Shown piece by piece: positions 27,069-36,765 of a DNA stretch of 64,000 nt (the stretch's first letter is position 1; every line of letters starts with the position of its first letter). Location: positions 62,001-126,000 of the forward strand of contig NZ_JAGYHF010000002.1 of assembly GCF_018336155.1 (NCBI RefSeq), read 5' to 3'. Below the pieces are notes generated by a model. That model was given only the letters and a program-made list of their open reading frames with translations, made no database searches and was not told the DNA's origin. This DNA comes from Pseudomonas rustica. Lineage in GTDB: Bacteria > Pseudomonadota > Gammaproteobacteria > Pseudomonadales > Pseudomonadaceae. A program made the position numbers and the translations under genes.

Positions 27069-27961
27069 CCGCGCGGGTGGTGTTTGGCGTGCAGCTCTTG
27101 CAGGCGGGCGCGGGCGACGTGGGTGTAGATTTGCGTGGTTGAAAGGTCGCTGTGGCCGAGCAGCATCTGCACCACGCGCAAATCCGCGCCATGGTTGAGC
27201 AGGTGCGTGGCGAACGCATGGCGCAACGTATGCGGCGACAACGACTTGCCAATCCCCGCGACCTTGGCCTGATGCTTGATGCGGTGCCAGAACGTCTGCC
27301 GGGTCATCTGCTCGCCGCGCTGACTGGGGAACAGCACATCGCTGGGCCGCCCGCCGAGCAGTTCACCGCGCCCATCGCGCATGTAGCGCTCGACCCAGAC
27401 AATCGCCTCTTCGCCCATCGGCACCAGCCGCTCCTTACTGCCCTTGCCCATCACCCGCAACACACCCTGACGCAAGTTGACCTGTTCCAGGGTGAGGCTG
27501 ATCAATTCGGTCACCCGCAGGCCGCAGGCATACAACACCTCAAGCATGGCGCGATCACGCTGACCGATGGCTTCGCTGAGATCCGGCGCCTTCAGCAGCG
27601 CTTCCACGTCAGCTTCCGACAACGACTTGGGCAACGGCCGACCCAGCTGCGGCATTTCGACACGTAACGTCGGGTCGACGGAAATCATCTTCTCGCGCAG
27701 CAAGTAGCGATAGAAGCCACGCACCCCGGAGAGAAATCTCGCCGTCGAGCGCGGTTTGTAGTTTTGCTCAAGGCGCCAGGCCAGATGATCGAGGATCAAT
27801 TCGCGACCGGCATTGATCAGCTCCAGGTTTTTCTCCTGCACCCAGCCGTTGAACAACGCCAGGTCACTGCGATAGGCGTCACGGGTGTTGTCGGACAGGC
27901 CTTTCTCCAGCCATAAAGCGTCGAGGAATTGATCAATCAGCGGGTGGTCAATGGCAGCCAT
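27065..27961 (-). CDS. xerD: Site-specific tyrosine recombinase XerD
   Basis: A 298-residue tyrosine recombinase that resolves chromosome dimers at dif together with XerC. The SAM-like N-terminal domain is followed by the catalytic residues in CGLRVTEL (Arg), GKGSKERLVP (Lys), LSPHTLRHAFATHLL (His-x-x-Arg), [16 protein letters not shown] (His/Gly and Tyr). The ATG at 27961 gives the usual length; a longer frame upstream is not needed. Its 3' end is partly duplicated at 26742-26854. Divergent from the antiporter gene. Confidence 0.97.
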   Translation of the reverse strand: MAAIDHPLIDQFLDALWLEKGLSDNTRDAYRSDLALFNGWVQEKNLELINAGRELILDHLAWRLEQNYKPRSTARFLSGVRGFYRYLLREKMISVDPTLRVEMPQLGRPLPKSLSEADVEALLKAPDLSEAIGQRDRAMLEVLYACGLRVTELISLTLEQVNLRQGVLRVMGKGSKERLVPMGEEAIVWVERYMRDGRGELLGGRPSDVLFPSQRGEQMTRQTFWHRIKHQAKVAGIGKSLSPHTLRHAFATHLLNHGADLRVVQMLLGHSDLSTTQIYTHVARARLQELHAKHHPRG

Positions 27962-28069
27962 GGGCACTCTGCACGCACACGCAAAAGCGCTGTACGCAAA
28001 TAGAAAATGAACAGTAATAATGCGCGCTAGTCTTTCACAGCGCGCCATTTCAAGGAACAGGGAGCTTCA

Positions 28070-29878
28070 ATGAACGAGCAGCAAATCCTATTGGCATTCG
28101 GTGGCATCGGTGTCGCCGCATTGGGTTGCCAATGGCTGGCATGGCGCCTGAAGCTGCCGGCGATTCTGTTTCTGCTGGTGACGGGGATTTTGGTCGGGCC
28201 GGTGTTGGGCCTGCTCGATCCACAGGAAATGTTCGGCCCTCTGCTGATGCCGCTGGTATCGCTGGCGGTGGCGCTGATTCTGTTCGAGGGCAGCCTGACA
28301 CTGCACCTGTCGGAATGGAAGGAAATCGGCAGCGTCGTGCATCGTCTGGTGACCATCGGTGCGCTGTCGACCTGGGTCGTCATCGCCGTCGCCACGCACT
28401 ATCTGCTTGGTTTCGACTGGATGCTGGCCATCCTCTTCGGCAGCCTGACGCTGGTCACCGGCCCGACGGTGATTGTGCCGATGCTGCGCGTGGTGCGGCC
28501 GAAATCCTCCATCGCCAACATTCTGCGCTGGGAAGGCATCGTCATCGACCCGATCGGCGCCCTCCTCGCCGTTGTGGTTTATAGCTTCATTATTGCCAGT
28601 GCTGAAGGTCATGGGCTCAAGCAGAGTCTGTTTACGTTTGGCGGGGTAATTCTGTGTGGCGCGGTGTTCGGCGTTGTCGGTGGCTGGCTGCTGGGGACGG
28701 TGATCCGCCGGCAATGGCTGCCGGAGTATCTGCATAACCTCGCGTCGCTGGCGGCGGTGCTGGGGATTTTCATTGCCTCCAACGAGGTGATGCACGAGTC
28801 CGGTCTGCTGGCGGTGACGCTGATGGGCATGTGGCTGGCGAATATGAAAGGCGTGGATGTGCGGCACATTTTGCACTTCAAGGAAAACCTCAGCGTGCTG
28901 CTGATTTCCGGGTTGTTCATTTTGCTCGCGGCGCGCCTGGATTTGTACGCGTTGATGGGCCTCGGGCCGTTGGTGCTGATTCTGTTGGTGGTGATTCAGT
29001 TCATCGCTCGACCGCTGAACGTGCTGCTCAGTACGGCCGGTTCGAGCCTGAGCTGGCGCGAGCGTGCGCTGCTGTGCTGGATCGCGCCGCGCGGAATTGT
29101 CGCGGCGGCAGTGTCGGCGATTTTTGCGATTCGTCTGCACGAGGCCGGGCATGAAGGGGCGCTGCTGCTGGTGCCGCTGACGTTCGCGGTGATCATCGGC
29201 ACGGTGGTGCTGCAAAGCGCGACGGCGCGCCCGTTGGCACGTTTGCTTAAGGTGGCCGAACCGGCGCCGAGCGGCTTCCTGATCGTCGGTGCCAATGGCC
29301 CGGCACGCGAGCTGGCCAAGTCGCTGCAGCAATTGGGCAGCCGGGTATTGCTGACCGATTCAAGCTGGGAAAACATTCGTGCGGCGCGCATGGAAGGTTT
29401 GCCGACGTACTTCGGCAATCCGGCCTCGCAGCATGCCGATGCGCATCTGGATCTGGTCGGGCTGGGGCATTTGCTGGCGCTGTCGCCGTCGGGTGAGCTG
29501 AATACCTTGGCGGCGATGCGCTTCCGTCATGACTTCGGGCATCAGCGCTTGTTTGGCTTGGCGAGTGGTCAGGAAAGCCGTCGCAGTGACAAGCACCGGG
29601 CGAGTCTTGAGCATCGTGGCAATCAGTTGGGCAGCGAAGCGTTTACCTACGCGAAGCTGGCCAGTCAGATTGGCCAGGGGGCGGAGTTGTACAGCACGAC
29701 GTTGACGGATGGCTTCAGTTGGGATGATTACCGGGCGCTGCATGGTAATCGCGCGACGTTGCTGTTTATGCGCGATGACAGCGGCTGGGTGCATGTGGTG
29801 ACGCCGGAGACTGTCGTGAAGCCGGGGTCGGGGTGGACGTTGTTGGCGTTGATTCAGCCTGAGGCACAACAGGCTTAA
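28070..29878 (+). CDS. Cation:proton antiporter (CPA/NhaP type) with C-terminal TrkA-N-like domain
   Basis: A 602-residue protein. The N-terminal about 390 residues are a 12-13-helix CPA exchanger (TGILVGPVLGLLDP, GSLTLHLSEWKEIG, TGPTVIVPMLRVV, APRGIVAAAVSAIFA). A cytosolic nucleotide-binding-like domain follows (FLIVGANGPARELAKSLQQLGSRVLLTDS), then a variable tail ending in GSGWTLLALI. It exchanges Na+ or K+ for protons. Start ATG with GGGAGC. Divergent from xerD. Confidence 0.93.
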   Translation: MNEQQILLAFGGIGVAALGCQWLAWRLKLPAILFLLVTGILVGPVLGLLDPQEMFGPLLMPLVSLAVALILFEGSLTLHLSEWKEIGSVVHRLVTIGALSTWVVIAVATHYLLGFDWMLAILFGSLTLVTGPTVIVPMLRVVRPKSSIANILRWEGIVIDPIGALLAVVVYSFIIASAEGHGLKQSLFTFGGVILCGAVFGVVGGWLLGTVIRRQWLPEYLHNLASLAAVLGIFIASNEVMHESGLLAVTLMGMWLANMKGVDVRHILHFKENLSVLLISGLFILLAARLDLYALMGLGPLVLILLVVIQFIARPLNVLLSTAGSSLSWRERALLCWIAPRGIVAAAVSAIFAIRLHEAGHEGALLLVPLTFAVIIGTVVLQSATARPLARLLKVAEPAPSGFLIVGANGPARELAKSLQQLGSRVLLTDSSWENIRAARMEGLPTYFGNPASQHADAHLDLVGLGHLLALSPSGELNTLAAMRFRHDFGHQRLFGLASGQESRRSDKHRASLEHRGNQLGSEAFTYAKLASQIGQGAELYSTTLTDGFSWDDYRALHGNRATLLFMRDDSGWVHVVTPETVVKPGSGWTLLALIQPEAQQA

Positions 29879-29882
29879 AAGC

Positions 29883-29958
29883 AAAAGATCGCAGCCTTCG
29901 GCAGCTCCTACAGGGAAAACGCATCACATGTAGGAGCTGCCGAAGGCTGCGATCTTTT
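29883..29958. repeat. REP inverted pair (GTAGGAGCTGCCG family)
   Basis: Near-perfect arms of the AAAAGATCGCAGCCTTCGGC type lie in the gap between the convergent antiporter and thioesterase genes, where the stem may also act as a transcription barrier. Confidence 0.92.
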
Positions 29959-29964
29959 AAAAAT

Positions 29965-30378
29965 TCAAGCTGCAAAACCCGGCAGCACCGGCACCGGGCG
30001 CTTATCGTCATCAATCGCGACAAAGCTGAACTGCCCATGAATCGCCTTCTCACGACCATCACAGCTCATGCTTTCAACAAACACTTCCACCTCAACCTTG
30101 AGGCTGGTGTTGCCGACCTTGATCACCTTGCCCACTAACTCAACGATCGAGCCCGCCGGGATCGCGTGGTTGAAGTCGATGCGGTCGGTGGACACGGTCA
30201 CCAGCGGCAAGCGGCAGAAGCGTGTGGCGGTGATGAACGAGACTTCGTCCATCCACGCCAGCGCCGTGCCGCCGAACAGGGTGTTGTGGTGGTTGGTGGT
30301 CGGCGGGAAGACGGCTTTGGTGACGCGGGTCACCGAGAGTTCGGTGCGGCGTTCGATTTCCTGGTCGCGGGTGGTCAT
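29965..30378 (-). CDS. Acyl-CoA thioesterase (hotdog fold, YciA type)
   Basis: A 137-residue hotdog-fold enzyme. It has PPTTNHHNTLFGGTALAWMDEVSFITATRF (catalytic region, with N-H and the D/E of the helix), then TDRIDFNHAIPAGSIVELVG and GREKAIHGQFSFVAID. It hydrolyses acyl-CoA thioesters in the cytosol. The ATG at 30378 gives the family-typical length; the frame extends upstream through a REP half-site without a credible start. Confidence 0.92.
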   Translation of the reverse strand: MTTRDQEIERRTELSVTRVTKAVFPPTTNHHNTLFGGTALAWMDEVSFITATRFCRLPLVTVSTDRIDFNHAIPAGSIVELVGKVIKVGNTSLKVEVEVFVESMSCDGREKAIHGQFSFVAIDDDKRPVPVLPGFAA

Positions 30379-30417
30379 GTCGGGCAGCTCGTAAACAGTG
30401 GATTGCGGATCGAAAGC

Positions 30418-30454
30418 AAGATCAAAAGATCGCAGCCTTCGGCAGCTCCTACAG
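30418..30454. repeat. REP half-site between rplS and the thioesterase gene
   Basis: A single AAAGATCGCAGCCTTCGGCAGC-type copy without an inverse partner, in the short gap upstream of the thioesterase gene. Confidence 0.85.
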
Positions 30455-30476
30455 GGGATCGGTGAAATTCGGGCAA

Positions 30477-30506
30477 CAAAAAAGCAGCCCGTAGGCTGCT
30501 TTTTTC
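30477..30506 (-). terminator. Rho-independent terminator of the rpsP-rimM-trmD-rplS operon
   Basis: Stem AGCAGCC / GGCTGCT with a 4-nt loop, flanked by A-runs on one side and T-runs on the other. In the minus direction it ends in TTTTTT, 21 bp after the rplS stop. Confidence 0.92.
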
Positions 30507-30523
30507 TGCATCGGAAGCTGGAC

Positions 30524-30874
30524 TTAAGCCAGTTTTTCCTTGATGCGAGCTGCTTTACCCGACAGGTCGCGCAGGTAGTACAGCTTGGCTTTACGTACGT
30601 CACCGCGACGTTTAACAGCCATGCTGTCGATCTGCGGGGAGTAGGTCTGGAAAGTACGTTCTACGCCAACACCGTTGGAGATTTTACGAACGGTGAACGC
30701 ACTGTTCACGCCGCGGTTACGCTTGGCGATTACAACGCCTTCGAACGCTTGCAGACGGGAACGATCGCCTTCCTTCACTTTCACCTGAACGACAATAGTG
30801 TCGCCTGGGGCGAAGGTAGGGATTTCTTTGGTCATCTGCTCTGCTTCGAGTGCAAGGATGATTTTGTTGGTCAT
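30524..30874 (-). CDS. rplS: 50S ribosomal protein L19
   Basis: A 116-residue protein at the 30S-50S interface. It begins [14 protein letters not shown] and contains [45 protein letters not shown] and [27 protein letters not shown], all typical of bS/bL19. It is the last gene of the rpsP-rimM-trmD-rplS operon, 45 bp after trmD. Confidence 0.98.
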
Positions 30875-30919
30875 GCTGTGCTCCTAAGGTAAATCGTTCG
30901 ATCTACCATCGATACGTTG

Positions 30920-31672
30920 TTAACTATCGTCCCGCTCGCGGATGTATTCCTCGAGCAGCTTCTTCTCTTCTCCAGAAAGCGAGCGGCTTTCCAGAAGATC
31001 GACGCGTCGTTCATAGGTCCTACCAAGGGACTGCTGTAAACGCCAACGCCGGATATGCGCGTGATTGCCACTTAGCAACACGTCGGGAACACGCTGATCC
31101 GCATACACCTCAGGTCGGGTGTAGTGCGGGCAATCCAGCAGACCATCCGTAAAGGAATCTTCCTCGGCGGAGTCCGCATGCCCTAAAGCTCCAGGCAGCA
31201 GTCGTGTAACCGCATCGATCATGACCATTGCCGGCAGCTCGCCGCCAGACAATACATAGTCACCAATCGACCACTCTTCATCGACATGAGCATCAATAAA
31301 ACGCTCGTCAATGCCTTCATAGCGGCCGGCAATCAGGATCAATGCATCCGATTGTGCCAACTCGCGTACCGCCGACTGAGTCAGTTGACGGCCTTGGGGG
31401 GACAGGTAAATAACCTTCGCCGCCTCCCCGGCTGCTGCCTTGGCCTGAACCAGAGCATCTTCCAGGGGCTTGATCTTCATCACCATGCCCGGACCACCGC
31501 CAAACGGGCGATCGTCCACAGTGTGATGCCGATCTGTCGTGTAATCCCGCGGGTTCCAACAGGTCAGCTGCAAGAGCCCCTGTTTGACCGCTCGACTGGT
31601 GATGCCGTAGTCGCCGATGGCGGAAAACATCTCGGGAAACAAACTGATCACTTCTACGCGCAATTTAGCCAC
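30920..31672 (-). CDS. trmD: tRNA (guanine-N1-)-methyltransferase TrmD
   Basis: A 250-residue SPOUT enzyme that makes m1G37 in tRNA, preventing frameshifts. [27 protein letters not shown], the knot region [15 protein letters not shown], and [21 protein letters not shown] are visible. The start is a GTG at 31672, giving [12 protein letters not shown], two bases after the rimM stop; no suitable ATG exists. Tight coupling to rimM is likely. Confidence 0.96.
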   Translation of the reverse strand: MAKLRVEVISLFPEMFSAIGDYGITSRAVKQGLLQLTCWNPRDYTTDRHHTVDDRPFGGGPGMVMKIKPLEDALVQAKAAAGEAAKVIYLSPQGRQLTQSAVRELAQSDALILIAGRYEGIDERFIDAHVDEEWSIGDYVLSGGELPAMVMIDAVTRLLPGALGHADSAEEDSFTDGLLDCPHYTRPEVYADQRVPDVLLSGNHAHIRRWRLQQSLGRTYERRVDLLESRSLSGEEKKLLEEYIRERDDS

Positions 31673-31674
31673 GC

Positions 31675-32211
31675 TTAGAAGTCCGCATCCCAATCCACCT
31701 TCATCTCGCCCGCTGCCAGATCAACTGCCAACACACACTGCGCCGTATAGGGCAGCAAGCGTTCGCGATCATCCAGGCTGCCAGCGCAAGGCTTGACTAC
31801 CATTACATCATTGGCGCCGGTTTCCAGAAGATGATCGACTTTCCCGAGCATTTGCCCCAGTTGATCGATGACCTTCAGACCTTCCAGCTGGTACCAGTAG
31901 TACTCGCCGTCGGTCAATTCAGGGAACAGGTTGCGCGGCACGCAGATCTCATAACCGGCCAGAAGACGAGCTTCTTCACGATCATCAAGACCCTTGAGCT
32001 TTGCGACCAGGAACTTATCGCTCCCGCGTCCACTGACCAGCTCGACCTGTTTGACATTGCCTTCGCGCTTGAGCGTCCAGGTTTTGTACTGCAACAGGTT
32101 TTCAGTCGGATCAGTAAAGGAATAAACCTTCACTTCGCCGCGAACGCCATGAACAGAATAAATTTTGCCGATAACGATCAAATCATCAGCAACAGCTGGC
32201 GTCGCGTTCAT
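31675..32211 (-). CDS. rimM: Ribosome maturation factor RimM
   Basis: A 178-residue protein needed for 30S maturation, binding ribosomal protein S19. The N-terminal barrel has [23 protein letters not shown]. The C-terminal PRC-barrel region has [17 protein letters not shown] and [24 protein letters not shown]. It sits between rpsP (5-bp gap) and trmD (2-bp gap). Confidence 0.97.
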   Translation of the reverse strand: MNATPAVADDLIVIGKIYSVHGVRGEVKVYSFTDPTENLLQYKTWTLKREGNVKQVELVSGRGSDKFLVAKLKGLDDREEARLLAGYEICVPRNLFPELTDGEYYWYQLEGLKVIDQLGQMLGKVDHLLETGANDVMVVKPCAGSLDDRERLLPYTAQCVLAVDLAAGEMKVDWDADF

Positions 32212-32216
32212 ATTGC

Positions 32217-32468
32217 TCAGGCCGCAGCCTTTGCAGAGTCCTTCAGCAACTGAGCAACACGCTCAGAAGGCTGTGCACCAACGCTCAGCCAGTAGGCAAC
32301 GCGCTCTTGGTTCACGGACAGACGAACTTCCTGACCACGGGCAACAGGGTTGAAGAAACCAACCTGTTCTTTGTGGGAGCCGTCACGCGGGTTACGCGAG
32401 TCGGTTACGGTCAGGTGGTAAAACGGGCGCTTTTTGGAGCCGCCAAGGGCAAGACGGATTGTTAGCAT
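32217..32468 (-). CDS. rpsP: 30S ribosomal protein S16
   Basis: An 83-residue ribosomal protein ([58 protein letters not shown]). It is the first gene of rpsP-rimM-trmD-rplS. A sigma-70-type promoter lies about 75 bp upstream of the start (32541-32568). Confidence 0.98.
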   Translation of the reverse strand: MLTIRLALGGSKKRPFYHLTVTDSRNPRDGSHKEQVGFFNPVARGQEVRLSVNQERVAYWLSVGAQPSERVAQLLKDSAKAAA

Positions 32469-32540
32469 GTGAACATCGTTCCTGTAGTCGGTGCTGCAAA
32501 TCTAAATGCACAGCGGGCATGGGTGCCCGAAAGGCCGCAT

Positions 32541-32568
32541 ATTCTAAGGAATATCCGGACTTTTGCAA
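32541..32568 (-). promoter_or_regulatory. Sigma-70 promoter of the rpsP operon
   Basis: On the minus strand: -35 TTGCAA (32563-32568), 16-bp spacer, -10 TAGAAT (32541-32546), then a GC-rich stretch (GCGGCC) where a stringent-control discriminator would be. Position and composition fit a growth-rate-regulated ribosomal protein promoter. Confidence 0.7.
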
Positions 32569-32719
32569 ATGACTTTTTCCGGCGCCTATGGCATGCCGTG
32601 CAGATCTGCATATAGAGCCGTCGATAAAAACGGCCGGTCAGCTCCCGCCGTGTGCGGGTTTGCTGTTGATCCTGCGTCCTTGCAGGGTCTGCGCCGGTGC
32701 GACGACCGGCGCGGATTCT

Positions 32720-34096
<1,377 letters not shown>

Positions 34097-34306
34097 TGCG
34101 CGATCCTTTCAGGCCCTGTGTAGACCGGGATAATGGCGGCCCAGACCGGAATCAACATGTGCTCGGCGAGCCTGCGGCGTGGGCAGGTCGCGGATTATAG
34201 CGAAGACTGCGGCTGGCGGACACCTCGCCGTCAGCTTCCTGAGTCTTTCGTGCCATGGCGGTTCTATGCCAAACTCAGCCCCTTTCGGGCTTGCCTAACA
34301 GGATTT

Positions 34307-35119
34307 ATGCTCCCCTTGTCACCCAGTTTGCTGACCACCCTCGCCGCCGCCCTTCTATACGCCGCTGCGACTCTCTATCAAGGCACGCGTCTGGCCGCCG
34401 GTGCCAAGGCGAACAAGCGCCTGCTGGTTACGCTCGGCGTGTTCGCCGTGGTGGCCCAGTTCGCCAGCCTGTTCACGCATTTGCTGACGCCGATTGGCCT
34501 GGGCCTGGACTTTTTCAGCGCCTCCAGCCTGATCTCGGCGGCGGTGATCGCCCTGACCTTGATCGCCTGCTCACGGATTCCGGTGGAGAACCTGCTGGTG
34601 CTGCTGTTCCCGCTCGGCGCGGTCACTGTGTTGCTGGCGCAGTTCGCGCCGACCGGCACTGTGCAGATCATCGACGAAGAACCGGGCATCCTCGCGCACA
34701 TTCTATTGTCGCTGCTGGCCTACGGCATGTTCACCATCGCGGTGTTCCAGGCCTTGCTGGTGCTGGTGCAAGATCACCAGCTCAAGCACAAACACCCGTC
34801 CGGACTGATCAAGAACTTCCCGCCGCTGCAAACCATGGAAAGCCTGTTGTTCGGTTTCCTCTGGGCCGGCTGGACGCTGTTGTCGCTGTCGCTGATCTCC
34901 GGCTGGCTGTTCGTCGAGAACCTGTTTGCCCAGCATCTGGTACACAAAACCTTGCTGGCGTGTCTGGCCTGGATCGTGTTCAGCGTGCTGCTGTGGGGCC
35001 GCAACCGTCTCGGCTGGCGCGGTCATAAGGCGATTCGCTGGACTCTCGCCGGTTTCTGCCTGCTGATGTTGGCGTATTTCGGCAGCAAACTGGTTCGTGA
35101 ATACATCCTGCACATCTGA
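34307..35119 (+). CDS. ypjD: Inner membrane protein YpjD, cytochrome c assembly (CcsA-like) family
   Basis: A 270-residue protein with about eight membrane segments. The second half resembles the CcsA/CcmC haem-handling fold (ILAHILLSLLAYGMFTIAVFQALLVLVQDHQLK, LLFGFLWAGWTLLSLSLISGWLF, HKTLLACLAWIVFSVLLWGR). The ATG at 34307 (after AACAGG) starts a membrane segment; the frame continues upstream into the ffh promoter without a good start. Divergent from ffh and 12 bp before the CBS-domain gene. Confidence 0.88.
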   Translation: MLPLSPSLLTTLAAALLYAAATLYQGTRLAAGAKANKRLLVTLGVFAVVAQFASLFTHLLTPIGLGLDFFSASSLISAAVIALTLIACSRIPVENLLVLLFPLGAVTVLLAQFAPTGTVQIIDEEPGILAHILLSLLAYGMFTIAVFQALLVLVQDHQLKHKHPSGLIKNFPPLQTMESLLFGFLWAGWTLLSLSLISGWLFVENLFAQHLVHKTLLACLAWIVFSVLLWGRNRLGWRGHKAIRWTLAGFCLLMLAYFGSKLVREYILHI

Positions 35120-35131
35120 CGGGCGGCATAA

Positions 35132-36373
35132 ATGGACGGTTTGCCCATAGGGCCGATGCTCGCGGTATTTGTCCTGCTGATTTTATGGTCAGGGCTGTTT
35201 ACCGCCGTCGAAATCGCGCAGCAGCATCTGCTCGCGCAACGCACCGCCTCGCGCGCCAGCGATAAACCGCTGGCGAAGCTGAGCTTCCCGCTCGACAGCC
35301 TGATCCTCTGCAACACTTTGTGCCGAGCACTCGCGGTGATCATCGCGACGTTGCTGGCGATTTTCCTCTGCGAGGAAAACGGCCCGTGGGCAGCGTGCCT
35401 GGGTGCCGGTGCGGTGTTGCTGGTGTTCGCTGATTATTTCCCACGCACCCTCGCCCAGCGTTATCCGGATGCCGTGCTGGCCTTCGGCAATTCGTTGTTG
35501 GCGGTTCCGCTGAAGATTGTTTACCCACTGGCCTGGCTGTTCAGCCGTGTCAGCGTTTTGCTGATCCGCCCGTTCGCGCGCAAGCCGCAAGTGGTGCAGC
35601 AGAGCGACGACGACGCGCCCGGCGATCGTCGTGATGACCCCGAGCATCCTGTTCACGCACACCCGGTTTCGGGAATTCATGCGCTGGACAACATCACCGT
35701 CAACGACATTCTGGTGCCGCGCAGTGACGTCGACGGCATCAACCTCGACGATTCGATCGAAGCGATCATCGAGCAACTGCGCCAGAACAAGCGCACGCGC
35801 CTGCCGATGTTCCACAGCGACATCAATCAGGTTGAAGCGGTGCTCAATACCCGTCAGATCAGGCATCTGCTGAACAACGGCGATCTGACGCTAGAGGCGT
35901 TGTTGGCGGCGAGTTACGAGCCGTATTTCGTCCCGGAAAGTACGCCTCTGCAATTGCAGTTGCTGAATTTCCATAAACAGCAGCGGCGGCTGGGCATGGT
36001 CGTCGATGAGTACGGCGAAGTGCTCGGCATTGTGACGCTGGAAGATATTCTTGAAGAGATCGTCGGCGAGTTCGAGAGCGAACACAGCCTGGAGAACCCG
36101 CACATTCATCCGCAGGCTGACGGGCGGATGGTGATTGATGGCACCGCTTCGATTCGCGAATTGAACAAGTGCCTGGGCTGGCATTTGCCGAGTGATGGGC
36201 CGAAAACGCTGAACGGGTTGGTGACTGAGGCGTTGGAGACGATTCCCGAGAGTTCGGTTTGTTTGAAGATCGGGCGTTATCGTCTGGAGATTCTTGAGAC
36301 TGAGGAGAACCGGGTGAGCAAGGTGTTGATCTGGCATACCTCGTCTGTGCCTGCTTTGGTGCCGGCCCGATAG
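35132..36373 (+). CDS. CNNM/CorB-type membrane protein with CBS pair and CorC/HlyC domain
   Basis: A 413-residue protein. The N-terminal DUF21-like membrane part (about 1-150) is followed by two CBS domains (NDILVPRSDVDGINLDDS; LGMVVDEYGEVLGIVTLEDILEEIVGEFESEH) and a C-terminal CorC/HlyC domain (DGRMVIDGTASIRELNKCLGW, TLNGLVTEALETIPE). The family is linked to Mg2+ or Co2+ homeostasis. It lies 12 bp after ypjD, the ffh-ypjD-yfjD neighbourhood of E. coli. Confidence 0.9.
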   Translation: MDGLPIGPMLAVFVLLILWSGLFTAVEIAQQHLLAQRTASRASDKPLAKLSFPLDSLILCNTLCRALAVIIATLLAIFLCEENGPWAACLGAGAVLLVFADYFPRTLAQRYPDAVLAFGNSLLAVPLKIVYPLAWLFSRVSVLLIRPFARKPQVVQQSDDDAPGDRRDDPEHPVHAHPVSGIHALDNITVNDILVPRSDVDGINLDDSIEAIIEQLRQNKRTRLPMFHSDINQVEAVLNTRQIRHLLNNGDLTLEALLAASYEPYFVPESTPLQLQLLNFHKQQRRLGMVVDEYGEVLGIVTLEDILEEIVGEFESEHSLENPHIHPQADGRMVIDGTASIRELNKCLGWHLPSDGPKTLNGLVTEALETIPESSVCLKIGRYRLEILETEENRVSKVLIWHTSSVPALVPAR

Positions 36374-36545
36374 AAGATCAAAAGATCGCAGCCTTCGGCA
36401 TCTCCTACATTGGAATGCGTTCCAAATTTCCAAATGTTCCAACTGTCCCAAATGTTCCAACTGTCCCAAATGTTCCAACTGTTCCAAATGTTCCAACTGT
36501 TCCAACTGTTCCAACTGTAGTAGCTGCCGAAGGCTGCGATCTTTT
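36374..36545. repeat. REP arms separated by a 10-unit 9-bp tandem repeat (TCCAA[A/C]TGT)
   Basis: The arms are AAAAGATCGCAGCCTTCGGC (from about 36380) and its inverse (to about 36545). Between them, 36429-36518 consists of ten 9-bp units that differ only at base 1 (T/C) and base 6 (A/C), preceded by one degenerate unit. The early units alternate TCCAACTGT / CCCAAATGT, giving an 18-bp higher-order period; the last three are identical. Confidence 0.93.
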
Positions 36546-36549
36546 GCTC

Positions 36550-36579
36550 TTGTTCAATTGTTAGCCCCCTTCCTATAAT
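36550..36579 (+). promoter_or_regulatory. Sigma-70-like promoter for the MFS gene
   Basis: TTGTTC (36550-36555), 18-bp spacer, perfect -10 TATAAT (36574-36579). If used, the transcript would have about 180 nt before the coding start. Confidence 0.55.
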
Positions 36580-36765
36580 CAAATCCGCTTACCCAAGCGT
36601 TGCCAAACCGCGTGCTTACCCCGCACCAGACCGGTTTCGGCCATTTCCTCTGTACTCCGGCGACTGTTCCTACCTGAAACAGCGACCGCGCCTCATCCCA
36701 CATCCCTGGGTGTTCGACCATAATAATTCGCTCCAACGGAGCTCATGACTGTCAGGGATCACCGC

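Larger units (their letters stand above)
36374..36765. other. Gap between the CorB-like gene and the MFS gene
   Basis: Contains a split REP pair with a 9-bp tandem array in its loop (36374-36545), a promoter (36550-36579) and then about 180 bp of leader with no gene seen. Confidence 0.7.

Noticed and set aside
36429..36518. Possible CRISPR array
   Set aside because: Units are 9 bp and contiguous with no spacers, and no cas gene is present.
36277..36582. Frame encoding repeated NSWNIWDSW-type peptides
   Set aside because: Product of the 9-bp tandem array and REP arms, no credible start or ribosome site.
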